Of a DNA stretch of 64,000 nt, positions 49,198 through 60,909 are shown piece by piece. Source of the DNA: a candidate division SR1 bacterium Aalborg_AAW-1 (GTDB taxonomy: Bacteria; Patescibacteriota; Gracilibacteria; Absconditabacterales; Absconditicoccaceae); contig CP011268.1 of assembly GCA_001007975.1 (NCBI GenBank), positions 1 to 64,000 on the forward strand. Direction: 5' to 3'. The position numbers and the translations under genes are program-made. Below the pieces are notes generated by a model. That model saw only the letters and a program-made list of their open reading frames with translations, was not told the origin of the DNA and ran no database searches. Within the stretch, counting starts at the first letter, position 1. Each line of letters starts with the position of its first letter.

Positions 49198-50853
49198 ATG
49201 AAAAAATACAATCTTCTCTGACACCTCTTCGAGTTAGAACCACGTGCTCACGACTTTCTTGACAGTTACGTACAGCGTATCGAAACCTACGCACATAATC
49301 ATCATATAAACAACGACATTCTCGATGATATCAAATATAATATTATTGAGAAACTCTATACCGCCAAAAGTCCTATTAACGAAGCATTTGTCATGAATTT
49401 AGCTGAAACTATCGGTGAACCAGAACAAATTTTTGAAGTGAGAGAAGCACAAGATGAAGAGAGTGAAACTCAGTCAAACATTCTAGAAAGATGGTTCTGA
49501 AAAGACAAACCAATGATCTGGTGAGTAGCATATCGAATTGCCAAATCTCTCAATATACCAGTAGCAATTGTTCGTCTTATCTTCCTTATCGCTGTTTTTA
49601 TTTATGGAACAAGTATCTGGCTATATCCACTTCTTGCATTATTTGTACCCTACCAAGACAAAAAAAAAAGTTCAGGACAAGTAGGTAATCTCTTTTTCGA
49701 GACAATTCGTATCATCATATGGTTAGGGCTTATATTTTTTCTCTGATCGACTATTATAGGTACTCTGATAGGATCTACATTCTTCTTATCATTACCACTA
49801 TTGAGTAATCAATCAATTCAATCAATTTTACCAACATCAATATATCCTCTTGGTTTTCTATCTCTAGCAGCACTGATAAGCCTATTTGTTTGATCAATAT
49901 GAGCATTACTCAAAAAAACACGACTATCAAAAACTTTTGCTATGGTTGCTATTGGAGTTATACTTGCAAGTTGAGTAATTACAGGAATGATTGCATATAC
50001 TGAAGCCATGAAATACAATAATACCACTCCGACTGTATCAGAATCAACTCTTAATACATTCACTACTGATTCAGAATCAGTAATTATTACTCTCAATCAA
50101 ACTGGCAATAAAACTGCAAATTATTTTCAATGATGATTACGATCTAATTTTAAGAGATGAGGAATGTTTCAAGAGATCAAACTTCTTCCATCACCGAACA
50201 ATGAAATCAGCGTAATAATAACCGACACCATGAATATCACTGACCAAGATAAGAAAGAACATATTCTATCACAACGCACATCAGTAAGTACTACAACTTC
50301 TGGCAATGAAATCATCTTTACTATCCCAAATACTATCTTTAGTCAGAAAGTTCCTTTTGTATTTGCCAAAAGAACCATCAATATATATGTACCTACTAAC
50401 AAAACTATTCAATACAACAATAATTCTGAAGTAAGATATCATACACCTCATCAACGATATGGTGAAAGCACAACAACTGGTGAAACACGTATTATCTGTA
50501 ATGATACCAAATCTTTTAAATACAACGAACGTGAAAAGGAACGAAAATGTGCTAATATTTCTTCTGAACTGATACCACTCAATACTGATATGTATTGAAG
50601 TAATAATCTAGATGAAGATATTGATGATATCTTTGATAGAGAACATCTGACCAATGATCAAGAACATATGATAGAAAAAACTTATATCTGACTTCCTCTA
50701 ACACAGGCTACTACACAAGCTACAGCAAGTGGAATGATACTCAGAGTAGTAAAAGAAGATGGAATTGACTTACCAAGCACGGAAGATTATCGTCCAGGTC
50801 GTATCAATATAGAGATCAATAAGGGAATCATCACTGATCTTGATATCGAATAG
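49198..50853 (+). CDS. HAAS-PspC membrane protein with I78-like C-terminus, 551 aa
   Basis: Domain order is as follows. A HAAS/DUF1700-like N-terminus (LFELEPRAHDFLDSYVQRIE, then NDILDDIKYNIIEKLY, then NLAETIGEPEQIFE) is followed by a PspC domain (GVAYRIAKSLNIPVAIVRLI, then WLYPLLALFVPYQ). Three more membrane helices follow to about residue 270, then an extracytoplasmic beta region with two Cys. The C-terminal I78-like module is GLPLTQATTQATASGM, then STEDYRPGRINIEINKG. PspC proteins respond to envelope stress and HAAS domains pair with PadR regulators, which fits the gene before it. Over a dozen TGA codons are read as Gly. Confidence 0.8.
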
Positions 50854-50867
50854 GTATTGATCTCTAT

Positions 50868-50899
50868 AATCTATCTCATATCACGAGGTAGATTTTTTT
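50868..50899 (+). terminator. Terminator behind the HAAS-PspC gene
   Basis: The 10-bp stem AATCTATCTC / GAGGTAGATT (one G-U pair) is followed by seven T. Confidence 0.8.
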
Positions 50900-50960
50900 A
50901 TATTTGCATTATATCAAAAAATTTCTATAATTCACAACAGAATTTAACTTCATCTTAATC

Positions 50961-51497
50961 ATGAAACTTCTTGTCTTTCTAGGAAATCCAGGTCCTCAAT
51001 ATCATTTTACTAAGCACAATATCTGATTTCTTATCGGAGATGAATTAGCAAAGACACGAAACTGTTCTGATTGGTCTCTAGATAAGCAGAGTAGAGCAGT
51101 TATTACAACGGCTATGTATGAAGGAGAAAAACTCATCTTAGTGAAACCACAGACTTTTATGAATCTTTCTGGTCAATCTGTTATGTCATTACTATGATAT
51201 TACAAGTTTACTCCAGCTGATATGGTCGTTATTCAAGATGACATTGATCTTCCTTTAGAAACCGTGAGACGAAAATTTGGAGGAAGCTCTGGAGGCCAAA
51301 ATGGAATCAAAGATATTATTCAAAAAATAGGCACTGACCAGTTTGCCAGAGTCAAGATTGGGATTGGGAGACCATCTCATCCATGAGCGGACATTGCTGA
51401 TTATGTGCTGAGCAAACTACCTCATGATACTCTTGAACATCTTGGAGCATTATCAAATGACGTACTAGAAAAATTACAGAACCATTTTTTTCAATAA
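50961..51497 (+). CDS. pth: Peptidyl-tRNA hydrolase
   Basis: This 178-aa enzyme releases peptides from stalled peptidyl-tRNA. It has LVFLGNPGPQYHFTKHNIGF with the catalytic His, then VKPQTFMNLSGQSV, then VIQDDIDLP with the catalytic Asp, GGSSGGQNGIKDII, and IGIGRP. Length is typical. Glycines at HNIGF, LLGYY and HPGAD are TGA. Confidence 0.95.
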
Positions 51498-51615
51498 CAA
51501 CACTACAGAGAACAAAAAATAAATAATATGTACTCATAACATTTTGTTCATTTTTTCTTGCACATATTATAAAATTAACTATACTCTAGACGATAACTTT
51601 ATCATCCCCATTCTT

Positions 51616-52395
51616 ATGCCAGACAAAAAACGCGTGAATCCAATTATCTTCAGTAGTGAAAATTTACCATGATTTGGTCTCGACCTTATTTTTTCAATTG
51701 CAAAAGATTCCTGATGCGATGGGATTGATCTAGCTTTATGGAAAAACTATGATGCACGACATGAGTGATACGTACAAAAATTATCTCACAATTACAACTT
51801 ACCAGTATATAGCGTACAGACATCATCTAAAATAAATGCTAAAGAGATGAATAAAGCAATCGAAATTTGTGAAGTTACGGGTGCACAACATATTTTAATT
51901 AATGCACCAAAATATTTTGATGTAAAACCTTATGCATTTCTCACGACTCATCTTAAAACATATCAAACACAATATCCTCATATTACCTTTAGTATCATCA
52001 ATCCAGATACTGCTTCTATGGCTTTCTTACCATTTCCAAAATATCGTTTCAATAATGTTGGTGAAATCATAAAAAAACATCATTGTAAACTTTGATTTGA
52101 TGTATCTAATATGGATGAAGATACAATCGATACAATGATTATTAGTCAGAGCGATCATATTGTAGAACATATTGCTATCTGTTATCTCAGTGATAGAAAA
52201 AAAGAAAAATCTCACCTCATGCCAGGAGAAGGTACATACAATCTTACCAATATTCTTAAAACATTATCAAAAAACCACTACAATGGTGCATTTGGTATAA
52301 AACTAGCATTTGATGCACAAACCTTAGTAAATAATGAAAAAGTATTGTTTCAAATACAAAAATCTATAGACTATATTACAAATCACTATAAATAA
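51616..52395 (+). CDS. Sugar phosphate isomerase/epimerase-like TIM barrel, 259 aa
   Basis: The strand-helix rhythm and blocks SGCDGIDLALWKN, VYSVQTSSKINAKEMNKAI, HILINAPKYF, LGFDVSNMDEDTID and NGAFGIKLAF fit the xylose isomerase-like/AP endonuclease 2 fold. Metal ligands (Glu, Asp, His) are only partly visible, so the activity is open. It lies between pth and dnaN on the same strand. Five TGA codons are read as Gly. Confidence 0.65.
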
Positions 52396-52444
52396 GCATA
52401 GTATTATAGTATCAATCACTTTATATCATTCTGTTGTATCATAC

Positions 52445-53581
52445 ATGAAATTGTCACTTGAAGTATCACTATTGTCAGAACTTTTAGATCTTTCTACAAG
52501 ATTTATTGCCAAAAGTTCTACTCTACCTATTTTACAAAATATTTATATTGCAGTAGTAGACAATGAAGTTACTATCAAAGCAACTGATATGGAAAAATAT
52601 ATCCTTATTCATTTCCCCATAGATAAAGCAGAAGATGGTGGTATTACTGTCGATGCAAAAACTTTTTTTGAGATCATCAAAACTATAGAAGATGATCATG
52701 TAGAATTGAGTGTTAGTGGAGATAATCTTTCTATCAGTTCTGCAAAAGATAGTTTTACAATCAAATGACTTCCTCTTCAAGAATTTGTAGCTCTTCCAGA
52801 TTTAAAAGAACCAAAGACAATAGAATTCCCAGTAGCAACACTAACTGCAGGTATTGGTAAAGTAGAATTTGCAGTTCTAGAAAAGAACTTTAGCCCTGTC
52901 TTTACTGGTGTACTTATGACTACAAAACACGAATCAGGAAAAGACAGTATTGTTTTTGTAGGAACCGACTCATATAGATTAGCTGAATATAAAACTCCTT
53001 ATGAAGGAAAAGCACAAGAGATGAAAGTCATCATACCCAAATCATCAATCAATGATATTAAAAAAGTATGAGACTACTGTACTGGTAAAGGGCAACATAA
53101 TAATGTTATTGTAAATTTTTCACATAATATGATTCTTTGTGAATTTACTATTGGTAATATGAGCATCAAAACAAATTCATTACTCATACAAGGTAATTTT
53201 CCTGATTACGATAATGAGAAAATCCTTCCAAAAAACTTCAATACTACAATCACAGTTGATAGCTCAGCTACAGATAAAGCAATTAGAAAGATTGGTATTT
53301 TAACAAAAGATAACAATAACTTTATTCATCTTGTATCACAAGATAACATTCTAGAAATTTCTTCTGGAAACACTGATCTTGGACAAGCAAATACTTCTAT
53401 ATCAGCAATTATCGATAAAGGAGATATCAATGTTGGACTCAATGGTAAACATGTTGCTGACTTTATGAAAATTGCAAATAGCGACCGTATAAATATGAAT
53501 TTTGTTGATAATACATCTCCTATCGTACTTATGGAACCAGATAGTACCGTATATAAATATGTTATTAGACCTGTCAAATAA
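52445..53581 (+). CDS. dnaN: DNA polymerase III beta subunit (sliding clamp)
   Basis: This 378-aa ring protein tethers the polymerase to DNA. It has three similar domains; markers are KSSTLPILQNIYIAVVDN, FEIIKTI, LSISSAKDSFTIKGLP, LMTTKHE...FVGTDSYRLAEYK, IQGNFPDYDNEKILPKNF, and the C-terminal LMEPDSTVYKYVIRPVK. Few TGA codons are used (at IKGLP and KVGDY). It lies 2 bases before the prepilin gene. Confidence 0.96.
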
Positions 53582-53583
53582 TC

Positions 53584-54291
53584 ATGATAATCAAAAAATG
53601 ATTTACTATTTTAGAAATGCTAATTATACTTGCGCTATTGGGTATTGTTATTTTTATGTCGAGAAGTTTATTTACTGATCCCAATAAAGATATCATCAAT
53701 AGTGAAATTTGTATCAATAAAGTATCAGGAGAATTAGAAAAATTTCTCTATAACGGAATTACAGGTAAGAAATACGATCAGAATAATTCAACTCCAGATA
53801 GTTATACTATTACTATTTTACAAACTACTTACTGAGAGAGAAATCAAATCACTCTTTCAACAAGTTGATCAGATGGGTCTCAAATTACTGTTAATGATCG
53901 TTGGGGATCTTGATTTCCCTCTGCAATATCTCAATTCAACTGTAATCCACAAAATTATGTAGTCATACTATCATGATGAGTAGCTTGATCACTTCCTACA
54001 GAATATTATTTTATTACGATAAATAAAAATTTACAAACCTCAAATGAATCACCATGATGATTTTCTATTTGTCGTGGTTCTTATCCATGTAGCTGATCAA
54101 ATCGCCTTTCTACTTATAAATTAGAATATTGGGTATGTACGAAAAGAAATAATCAGGTAGATATGAGTAGTTGTGTACATACATATACTAATCGTTTTGA
54201 TACAACGACACAGTCTATGAAAAGTAATAAATGTTTAGGTATTAACAGAGATACAAATATATGTAATCAATGGTCTATAGATAATTTTTAA
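53584..54291 (+). CDS. Type IV prepilin-like protein, 235 aa
   Basis: The N-terminus MIIKKGFTILEMLIILALLG is a type III signal sequence: cleavage after Gly6 (coded by TGA) would expose Phe, and Glu5 of the mature form is present. The rest is a Ser/Thr/Asn-rich soluble head with seven or eight Cys. Type IV pili in CPR bacteria serve attachment and DNA uptake. It starts 2 bases after dnaN and may be cotranscribed. Confidence 0.85.
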
Positions 54292-54312
54292 TATTAAAAC
54301 ATAACATTATAT

Positions 54313-55161
54313 ATGGAATTTCCTATGTTTTATAAGGCTATGAATTATCCAGTACCAGAAGAACATTGATATTATCGATACATCAATGAAGATTACCAAT
54401 GACATTATCCCATCAAAAATCATCAGAATAAAACATTTTCATGGAAAGATCAAAATAATCTTATGAAATCATATAAGAAATTTCTTTGTGAACATATGGG
54501 ATTTTTGTCTTATATTCCATTTATTGAGCAAATTTATCTCTGTAACAGTATTACATTTAATGCCTTACATCCATGATCAGATATAGATCTTTGTATTGTT
54601 AGTAAGCCATGATATTTATGGTATGCAAGAGCATGGTCATGGTTATTTTTTTCCTTGTTAAAATTGAAAAGATCAGCACAAATATGAGATCACTCATTCA
54701 AATTTTGTTTAAGTTTTTATATTGATGGCGATCATACCAATCTCATCAACCTACGCAATCCACAAGGTGATGTTTATCTTAGTTACTGGTTAGCACATAC
54801 TGTATTACTATATACAACCCATCACTATCCTGACAACCACCTCCATAAAACAAACAAACAACTTCTATCATATCTTCCAAACCATCCAGATGAACAAACT
54901 ATTTTTTTAGGTATTCCTGTATACTCTCAAAAAGGTAACATCGCAAATATGATTGAAAAAATATTCTCTACTCTACCTGGAAAGTTGCTACAACATATTA
55001 TAGAACGACTACGATGATGAATTATTAATACTTATAAAACAAGCAAACTTCCGCCACATACAAAAGAATATATCATTACTTCATCAACCATACTAAAATT
55101 TTATACTGATAAAAGAGTATTGTATCAACACAAACGAAAAACAGCATCCAGAAAGAAATAA
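54313..55161 (+). CDS. Nucleotidyltransferase-like protein, 282 aa
   Basis: The motif LHPGSDIDLCIVSKPG near residues 93-108 (Gly-Ser-Asp-x-Asp) is that of the nucleotidyltransferase superfamily; a third acidic residue may lie at FYIDGDHTNLIN. The C-terminal half is helical and basic (HKRKTASRKK at the end). Its substrate, which could be a small molecule or RNA, cannot be named. Several TGA codons are read as Gly, including the one in PGSDID. Confidence 0.75.
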
Positions 55162-55271
55162 CCATCCGATAACTATAATATAGCACACAAATATTGTATT
55201 CATTTGCATCTCTATATTGTATCAGTAGTATAAATTTTATCTGATACATTTTTTATATCATAAGAGAAGAG

Positions 55272-56462
55272 ATGAATACAATTAGAGCGAGTATAGATAT
55301 CTGAAATGGATACATAAAATGACTTGTTTTCAATAATGAAGAGGGTAGAGATGTTGTACTTGCAAAACAAATAATAAAGACAGAATGATATCGTAAATGA
55401 AAAATTCTTGATAGCAATCTCTTATCTTCACTTATCAATGATATGGTAGAAGGATTTCAAAAGAAAATTGGTGGAGAATATATTGATGATGTCATTGTTT
55501 GAATATCTCATCCAGAACTGATTATTGAAAGAGTAAGTGAACATAAAAGAATATTAGGTAATGCAAGTATTCAAAACACTGACATCAATCATCTTTCAAA
55601 ATTAATTGGAGATATCAGCCAAAAAAACAATTATGAAATCATAAAAATCATACCAGCATATTGGATACTTGATGATGAAAAAATAGAAAAGAATCCTGAA
55701 GGATCTGAAGCAAGAAAGCTTACTATGGTTGCTGATATCTTCTATTTACCAAAAGTATTTTATCAACATCTTTTCGATATTTTTCACTCTATTAATCTCA
55801 ATGTCATAGATATTATACCTAATATTTTATCTTGAAGTGAATATCTTCTCGATATTGATCACAAAGACTTATGATCAGTACTTATTGATATAGGAGCAAA
55901 CCAAACATCATACGCAGTGTTTGAAGAATGAAATCCATTACTCTATGGTACCTTACCTATTGGTTGAGATGATGTAACGAAGGATCTTTCTATTGGATTA
56001 CAAATTGATATTAAACAAGCTGAATATATCAAAATCAATTACGAAAAATTAGGAGAAAATAGTGATGAAATGAGACTTGATCAAAAATTTCTCCATGAAA
56101 TTATCTCTGCAAGATATGAACAAATCTTTGAAAAAATCAATGATAAACTCAAAAAAATAAAAAGAGATGGAAAGCTAGCTGGTGGTGTACATATGACAGG
56201 ACAAGGAAGCCTATGGCCAGAATCAATGCATTATGCAAGAGATATCTTTAAATTAGCAGTATTCCCTGTACAAGGTAGTGATAAATATCGTGATCTCTCA
56301 CATGATCCAGCATACCAAAATACTCTAAGTCTGTATGAACGAGCTAATAAATATCACAACAAAAATAAATGAATATTCTCATTCCGTTGATTACAATGAT
56401 TACAATCAGGAGGGAAAGGATTCTTAGATAGTATTATCAACTTCTTTAAAGAACTTTTTTAA
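55272..56462 (+). CDS. ftsA: Cell division protein FtsA
   Basis: This 396-aa actin-like protein anchors FtsZ to the membrane. It shows ASIDIGNGYIKGLVF (phosphate 1), the SHIM/1C region DVIVGISHPELIIERV, KIIPAYWILDD, VLIDIGANQTSYAVFEEGN (phosphate 2), TLPIGGDDVTKDL and GGVHMTGQGSLWP (adenosine motif). The C-terminus FLDSIINFFKELF is an amphipathic membrane-targeting helix. About a dozen TGA codons are read as Gly, including DIGNG. It lies 48 bases before ftsZ. Confidence 0.93.
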
Positions 56463-56510
56463 ACAACTTTCCTTATAATTCTTCTTTTATACTCTTAATT
56501 CTTACAAATA

Positions 56511-57671
56511 ATGACTATTACAGAATTCAATCCAGATCTTATTTCAGGTGCTAAAATAAAAGTAATTGGAGTAGGCTGAGCTGGAAATAATGCCGTCAAT
56601 AGAATGGTAGCTGAATGACTTACAGGAGTAGAATTCGTTGCCGTCAATACTGATGCTCAAGATCTTGCTAAATCATTAGCTCCAACCAAGATAAATCTTG
56701 GAATGAATATTACAAAAGGACTCGGTGCAGGTACTGATCCAGAAATTGGTCGTAAAGCAGCTGAAGAAAGTAGTGATGCTTTAAAACAAATGCTACAAGA
56801 CTCTGACATGGTGTTTGTTACGTGTGGAATGGGTGGAGGTACAGGTACAGGTGGTGCTCCAGTCGTTGCTTCTATGGCTAAAGAAATGGGAATACTTACT
56901 ATTGGAGTAGTTACAAGACCGTTTAGTTTTGAAGGTAAAAAGAGATTCACAAACGCTGAAGAAGGAATGAAAAAATTCAAAGAAGCAGTAGATACACTTA
57001 TTGTTATACCAAACGATAAAATATTCTCTCTTGTAGATAAGAAAACAACTTTCAAACAAGCATTTACTATGATCGATAAAATTCTCTTCCTTTGAGTACA
57101 AGGTATTTCTGATCTTATCATGAAACCAGGGGATATTAATATCGACTTCGCGGATATCAGAACTATCATGAAAGATTCTGGTAATGCATTACTTGGTATC
57201 GGATACGGAGCTGGAGAGAAGAGAGCAGTAGATGCTGCTCGTAAAGCTATCGAAAACCCACTTCTCGAAGCTAATCTTGATGGAGCTAAGAATGTTATCT
57301 TTGCCGTTACAGGAGGTCCAGATCTCACACCTATTGAAGTACAAGAAGCTGCTGCAATTGTAGAAGAATTATGTGATCCTGATGTAAATCTTGTCTGGGG
57401 TATGACACTTGATGAATCATATGACGATGAAGTCAAAGTAACTGTGATTGCTACAGGATTCAATTCATACGAAGAGAACACTTCTCTCAAAAAACCACAA
57501 AGAGATGAACTTGGTAGAAAAGTAGGTGGAAGTCAAGACTTCGTTAGTAGAACGCTTGGAAATAATAATCCATTTGGATCTACTGGTAGAAACCAAGAAA
57601 TCACTCAACAAGAGCCTGAAGAAGATCAAGAAGATTATGAAACTCCAGCATTTATGAGAAAGAAAATATAA
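56511..57671 (+). CDS. ftsZ: Cell division protein FtsZ
   Basis: This 386-aa tubulin-like GTPase forms the division ring. It has [16 protein letters not shown] (second Gly of GVGG, near residue 23, is TGA), [10 protein letters not shown], the tubulin signature [10 protein letters not shown] near residue 108, the T7 loop NI-DFADIRT, and a variable linker. The C-terminus [13 protein letters not shown] carries the conserved peptide that binds FtsA. Only four in-frame TGAs occur. Confidence 0.97.
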
Positions 57672-57794
57672 GAAGAAGTCATAATAAAGATAATGGGATC
57701 TTAGTATAATATTATAGTTGAATAGCTAAGATTCCAAATCATATTGCAAGATATCATCATAACCTTACCAAACAAAAAAATACTGTCCTAAAAT

Positions 57795-57822
57795 TTGACA
57801 AAATGCTTTTTCTGACTATAAT
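57795..57822 (+). promoter_or_regulatory. Consensus sigma70 promoter
   Basis: TTGACA at 57795-57800 and TATAAT at 57817-57822 are both perfect and spaced by 16 bases, the best promoter in the window. It lies 29 bases before the 87-aa gene, so that gene is probably highly expressed. The gap from 57672 also holds an inverted repeat ATCTTAG / CTAAGAT behind ftsZ without a T run. Confidence 0.8.
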
Positions 57823-57851
57823 TTTATTGTTTATTTATTGTTCTTTTTCTT

Positions 57852-58115
57852 ATGGAAGCATCTATCATCACTCCACAACAAACTATCAACCACAAAAATA
57901 TTGTTGATATGGTGATCAACACACCAAATGGACAAAAACATATCAAAAATTCTAATGGAAATGTTGATCTTGTTAAAAGAGGAAAGATTCAAATTCTTCT
58001 CAGAAGAGAAGGTTCTGATAAACTTGAAACAGTAGAATTCTATGTCAATAATGGAGTTGCCTATGTAGAAAACAAAGTCATCAATATTGTGACTGATATT
58101 CGCTCTGTTGAATAA
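57852..58115 (+). CDS. Small hypothetical protein, 87 aa
   Basis: This soluble protein has two alpha/beta-like blocks, NIVDMVINTPNGQKHIK and LVKRGKIQILLRREGSDKLE, followed by VEFYVNNGVAYVENKVIN. It has no TGA codon. It sits between a consensus promoter and a terminator, so it is probably an abundant monocistronic product. No family was recognised. Confidence 0.75.
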   Translation: MEASIITPQQTINHKNIVDMVINTPNGQKHIKNSNGNVDLVKRGKIQILLRREGSDKLETVEFYVNNGVAYVENKVINIVTDIRSVE

Positions 58116-58138
58116 TCTCATCTACAAACTCAACCAAC

Positions 58139-58166
58139 AACACTCACAAAGCCGGGAGTGTTTTTC
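58139..58166 (+). terminator. Terminator behind the 87-aa gene
   Basis: The stem AACACTC / GAGTGTT with a 10-base loop is followed by five T, 23 bases behind the stop. Confidence 0.8.
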
Positions 58167-58240
58167 TTTTATCTTGTTTTTTTTCTATGAAATCATATGA
58201 TACACTATAGTACGAAGTAATTTTATATAATGAACATAGT

Positions 58241-59302
58241 ATGAAATATTTTTGAATTATTGGAGAAAATGAAGAACTTGTACATAATGCATTATCTTAT
58301 CTCCATGCTACGAACATTATCGTTATCAAAAAAAATATTATTAGCTTTGAAACAGAATTCCATCATAGATTGCAAACCTGTGCATCACTCATCAAATGGG
58401 GTATCGTACTTGACCATCAAACCCTTGAAAAGAAAATCATTTCTGACACAGTAGGAGTCGCAGATAATAAATTTTGAGTTCATCTCAAAAAACAGTTCAA
58501 TCTCCTAAAGAGATTTAAACTTGTAGAACTTATCCATACGGATCTAGAAATAAAAAATGAATGACAAGAAGTTGTGTCTTTGGGAGAGAACATCTATGGA
58601 TTAGTACAATGATATCAAAATATATCACTCTATGAAACTATTGATTTTAACAAACCAGTAGGATGAATGGGGATAGGTATGATGCCCAGCAAACTTGCCC
58701 TTACACTTATCAATATTTGAGTAGGGGAATATGAAGATCTTTCATCATCAACAGTTCAGAATTGACAATTAACAATTCGAGATCCATTCTGTGGATTCGG
58801 AACAACGAATTTTCTTGCTAATCATTTGTGATATAATACTATCTGATCAGACATCAACACTACCCAAGCTAAACAAAATCGAAAACGACGAATCAATAAA
58901 ACATTATCTCAAGAGACAGTAAAATCTTTCTTTCTAAAACAAGATGTAACTAAAGAGCTGAAGAGTCCAATTTTTCGTCATGCTACTATTATTGTGAGTG
59001 AATGACGACTTGGTAATACAGTAACAAGTAGAACAGCACCTGCTACTATGCATATGTATGCATCACAAGTCCAAACTGTCTACACAGTATTTGCCAAAAA
59101 TTTGACTGAATATCAAAAAGACAAAAAACCAGTTACCCTTATCATGACTATACCTGTATGGTTAAAATATGAAATATCTATTTCTCAGACTATACTTGAA
59201 CAATTTGCATCATTATGACGAACAGCTAGACTCATCGAACAGCCCTATTCAAGAGAAAAACAATTAGTAGGTAGACAGATTCTAATAGCAAATTTTTTGT
59301 AA
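58241..59302 (+). CDS. Trm11/UPF0020-type RNA methyltransferase, 353 aa
   Basis: The N-terminal about 170 residues (KYFGIIGENEELVHNALSYL at the start) precede GGMGIGMMPSKLALTLINIG. The SAM-binding domain follows with IRDPFCGFGTTNFLANHLG (motif I) and NTIGSDINTTQAKQNRKR. The expected DPPY-like motif IV is replaced by IVSEGRLGNTVT, as in Trm11-like enzymes. These methylate guanosine in tRNA. About a dozen TGA codons are read as Gly. A short stretch of slippage-type AT repeat lies inside the gene near 58755. Confidence 0.8.
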
Positions 59303-59348
59303 TAACAGCTCTATATAACCATTTTTATCCTAGTTATACCTTATAACA

Positions 59349-60170
59349 ATGCTAACTATGAGTGAAAAATTCTTTCGCGGCACACAATCACAAGCGCGAG
59401 AGAGTATAAAAGCTAACTGTCAGACACAGTGATCGTGTGTGGTGAGTTTTGTGTATTTTGCGCAAGCAATGAAGTTTAAGATCTTTCAATCCGAAGTGAA
59501 AAGTGAATATAAAAAAGCACTTATCAACGCAGATATGGTTTTTATTGATGGGATAGCTATGCAGATTTTCGATCGAGTGTGACAGCGATTTTTTAAACCT
59601 AAACCAAGACAGCGATCACATAATCTGAACGGGACAGATTTCCTTCCTTTTATTCTCACACAAACTCAAGATAAAAAAGTAGGAATCATCCTGTCAACAG
59701 TCTATGATCCTACATTGGGTAAATGACCAGAATGGATGGAGAAAGGGTTGGCTGAGCTGAAGAGACAATACCCTCATATTGAGATTATGTTGGCTCATCA
59801 GACTGAATTCAAAGACAGAGGTCAGGAGTTTCCTTTTAAAAAACTTTCTACAATATTACAACAACAGCAATCTGACTATGATCACATTCTGTTCCTCAAT
59901 GGGATAGGATGACCAGTACAAGAGATCTGGACGGAGAAACACAGAGATTTTTTTGATAATTCTGGTCTCATTATATTAAATAATGGAGCAACTATTGATT
60001 ATTATAGCGGATTTGAAACCAGAGCACCAAAACGAGTAGTAAAAATGAGAGTAGGGGAGACCTTCCGAAGAATTGTCACCCAACCGAAGAAAAATCTTCA
60101 CAAATTCCTCTCAATGTTCCAAATCGCACCATACCGATGATATCTCATCAAAAAATGGTTCAAAAAATAG
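59349..60170 (+). CDS. WecG/TagA/CpsF family glycosyltransferase
   Basis: This 273-aa protein has LINADMVFIDGIAMQI, HNLNGTDFLPFIL, KVGIILSTVYDP and a late HILFLNGIGGPVQEIW, and NNGATIDYYSGFETRAPK. This is the pattern of the WecG/TagA transferases that add N-acetyl-mannosamine-type sugars to lipid-linked precursors of surface polymers. A basic C-terminus (YLIKKWFKK) should bind the membrane. Two ATGs lie close together (59349, 59358). It converges on the NERD gene, 4 bases apart. Confidence 0.88.
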
Positions 60171-60174
60171 TATA

Positions 60175-60909
60175 CTATGAATATTGATGATAAGTTTTTT
60201 TATAAGATCATAACATAGTTGTAATATTTTCTATATGTTGATGTTGAATATCAGTATTAGCACCATTATCGACTGATTCTTTCAAAAAATTAAGAACTTT
60301 TTCCTTATTCATATAACTAACAGGAGTATGTTTTTTTAAAAGCTCTTTAAGCGAATAGAAGATTTCTTCTGATTTTCATATCATCACAGTATTTGGAAGA
60401 TTTTCAATGTGTCTCAAAACACAATTACCATAAAAAACTACAGCCGAATAAATTGGAACATTTTCAAAACCACTAATATGTTTATGTAAATTTTGAATAT
60501 GATTATAATTTTGTCTTATAGGATTATAAAAACGATATTTTTCTCTACCATAAGCCAATACTTGCGTCCAATATGAATTATAACTATTACCTAAAAGCCA
60601 TCAACTATAATCTTTAACTTCAAAAATTATAATTCCAATATCAGTAACAATAGCTACATCTATTTGAGAAAACTGATTGTTATCCATTTTAAGATACAAG
60701 TCATGAAAAATATATTCTGCAGGAATACCATGTTTCAAAAGGCTTAAAACTAAAACTCTCTCTGAATAAGTTCCTCTATCTAATGACGTTACACTTTGTA
60801 GTAATTTTCTATCGTGTTTCTTTCTATACTCATCCAATCAAAGAAAGACAAGAAAAACAAAACACAATCAAGCCAAAATAATCATGTACAAAGTATAATA
60901 TAATACCAT
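60175..60909 (-). CDS. NERD-domain membrane protein, 244 aa
   Basis: One membrane helix (residues about 8-24) is followed by a NERD (nuclease-related) domain. SERVLVLSLLKHGIPAEYIF is followed by QIDVAIVTDIGIIIFEVKDYSG with Asp84, Glu97 and Lys99, the restriction-like (D-ExK) core, then WTQVLAYGREKYRFYNP. The C-terminal about 70 residues are helical. It may cut or bind nucleic acid at the membrane. Five or so TGA codons are read as Gly and the frame ends in TAG. A later in-frame ATG (residue 9) is another possible start. Confidence 0.85.

Noticed and set aside
57672-57794. Inverted repeat behind ftsZ as a terminator
   Set aside because: The arms ATCTTAG / CTAAGAT are far apart and not followed by a T run.
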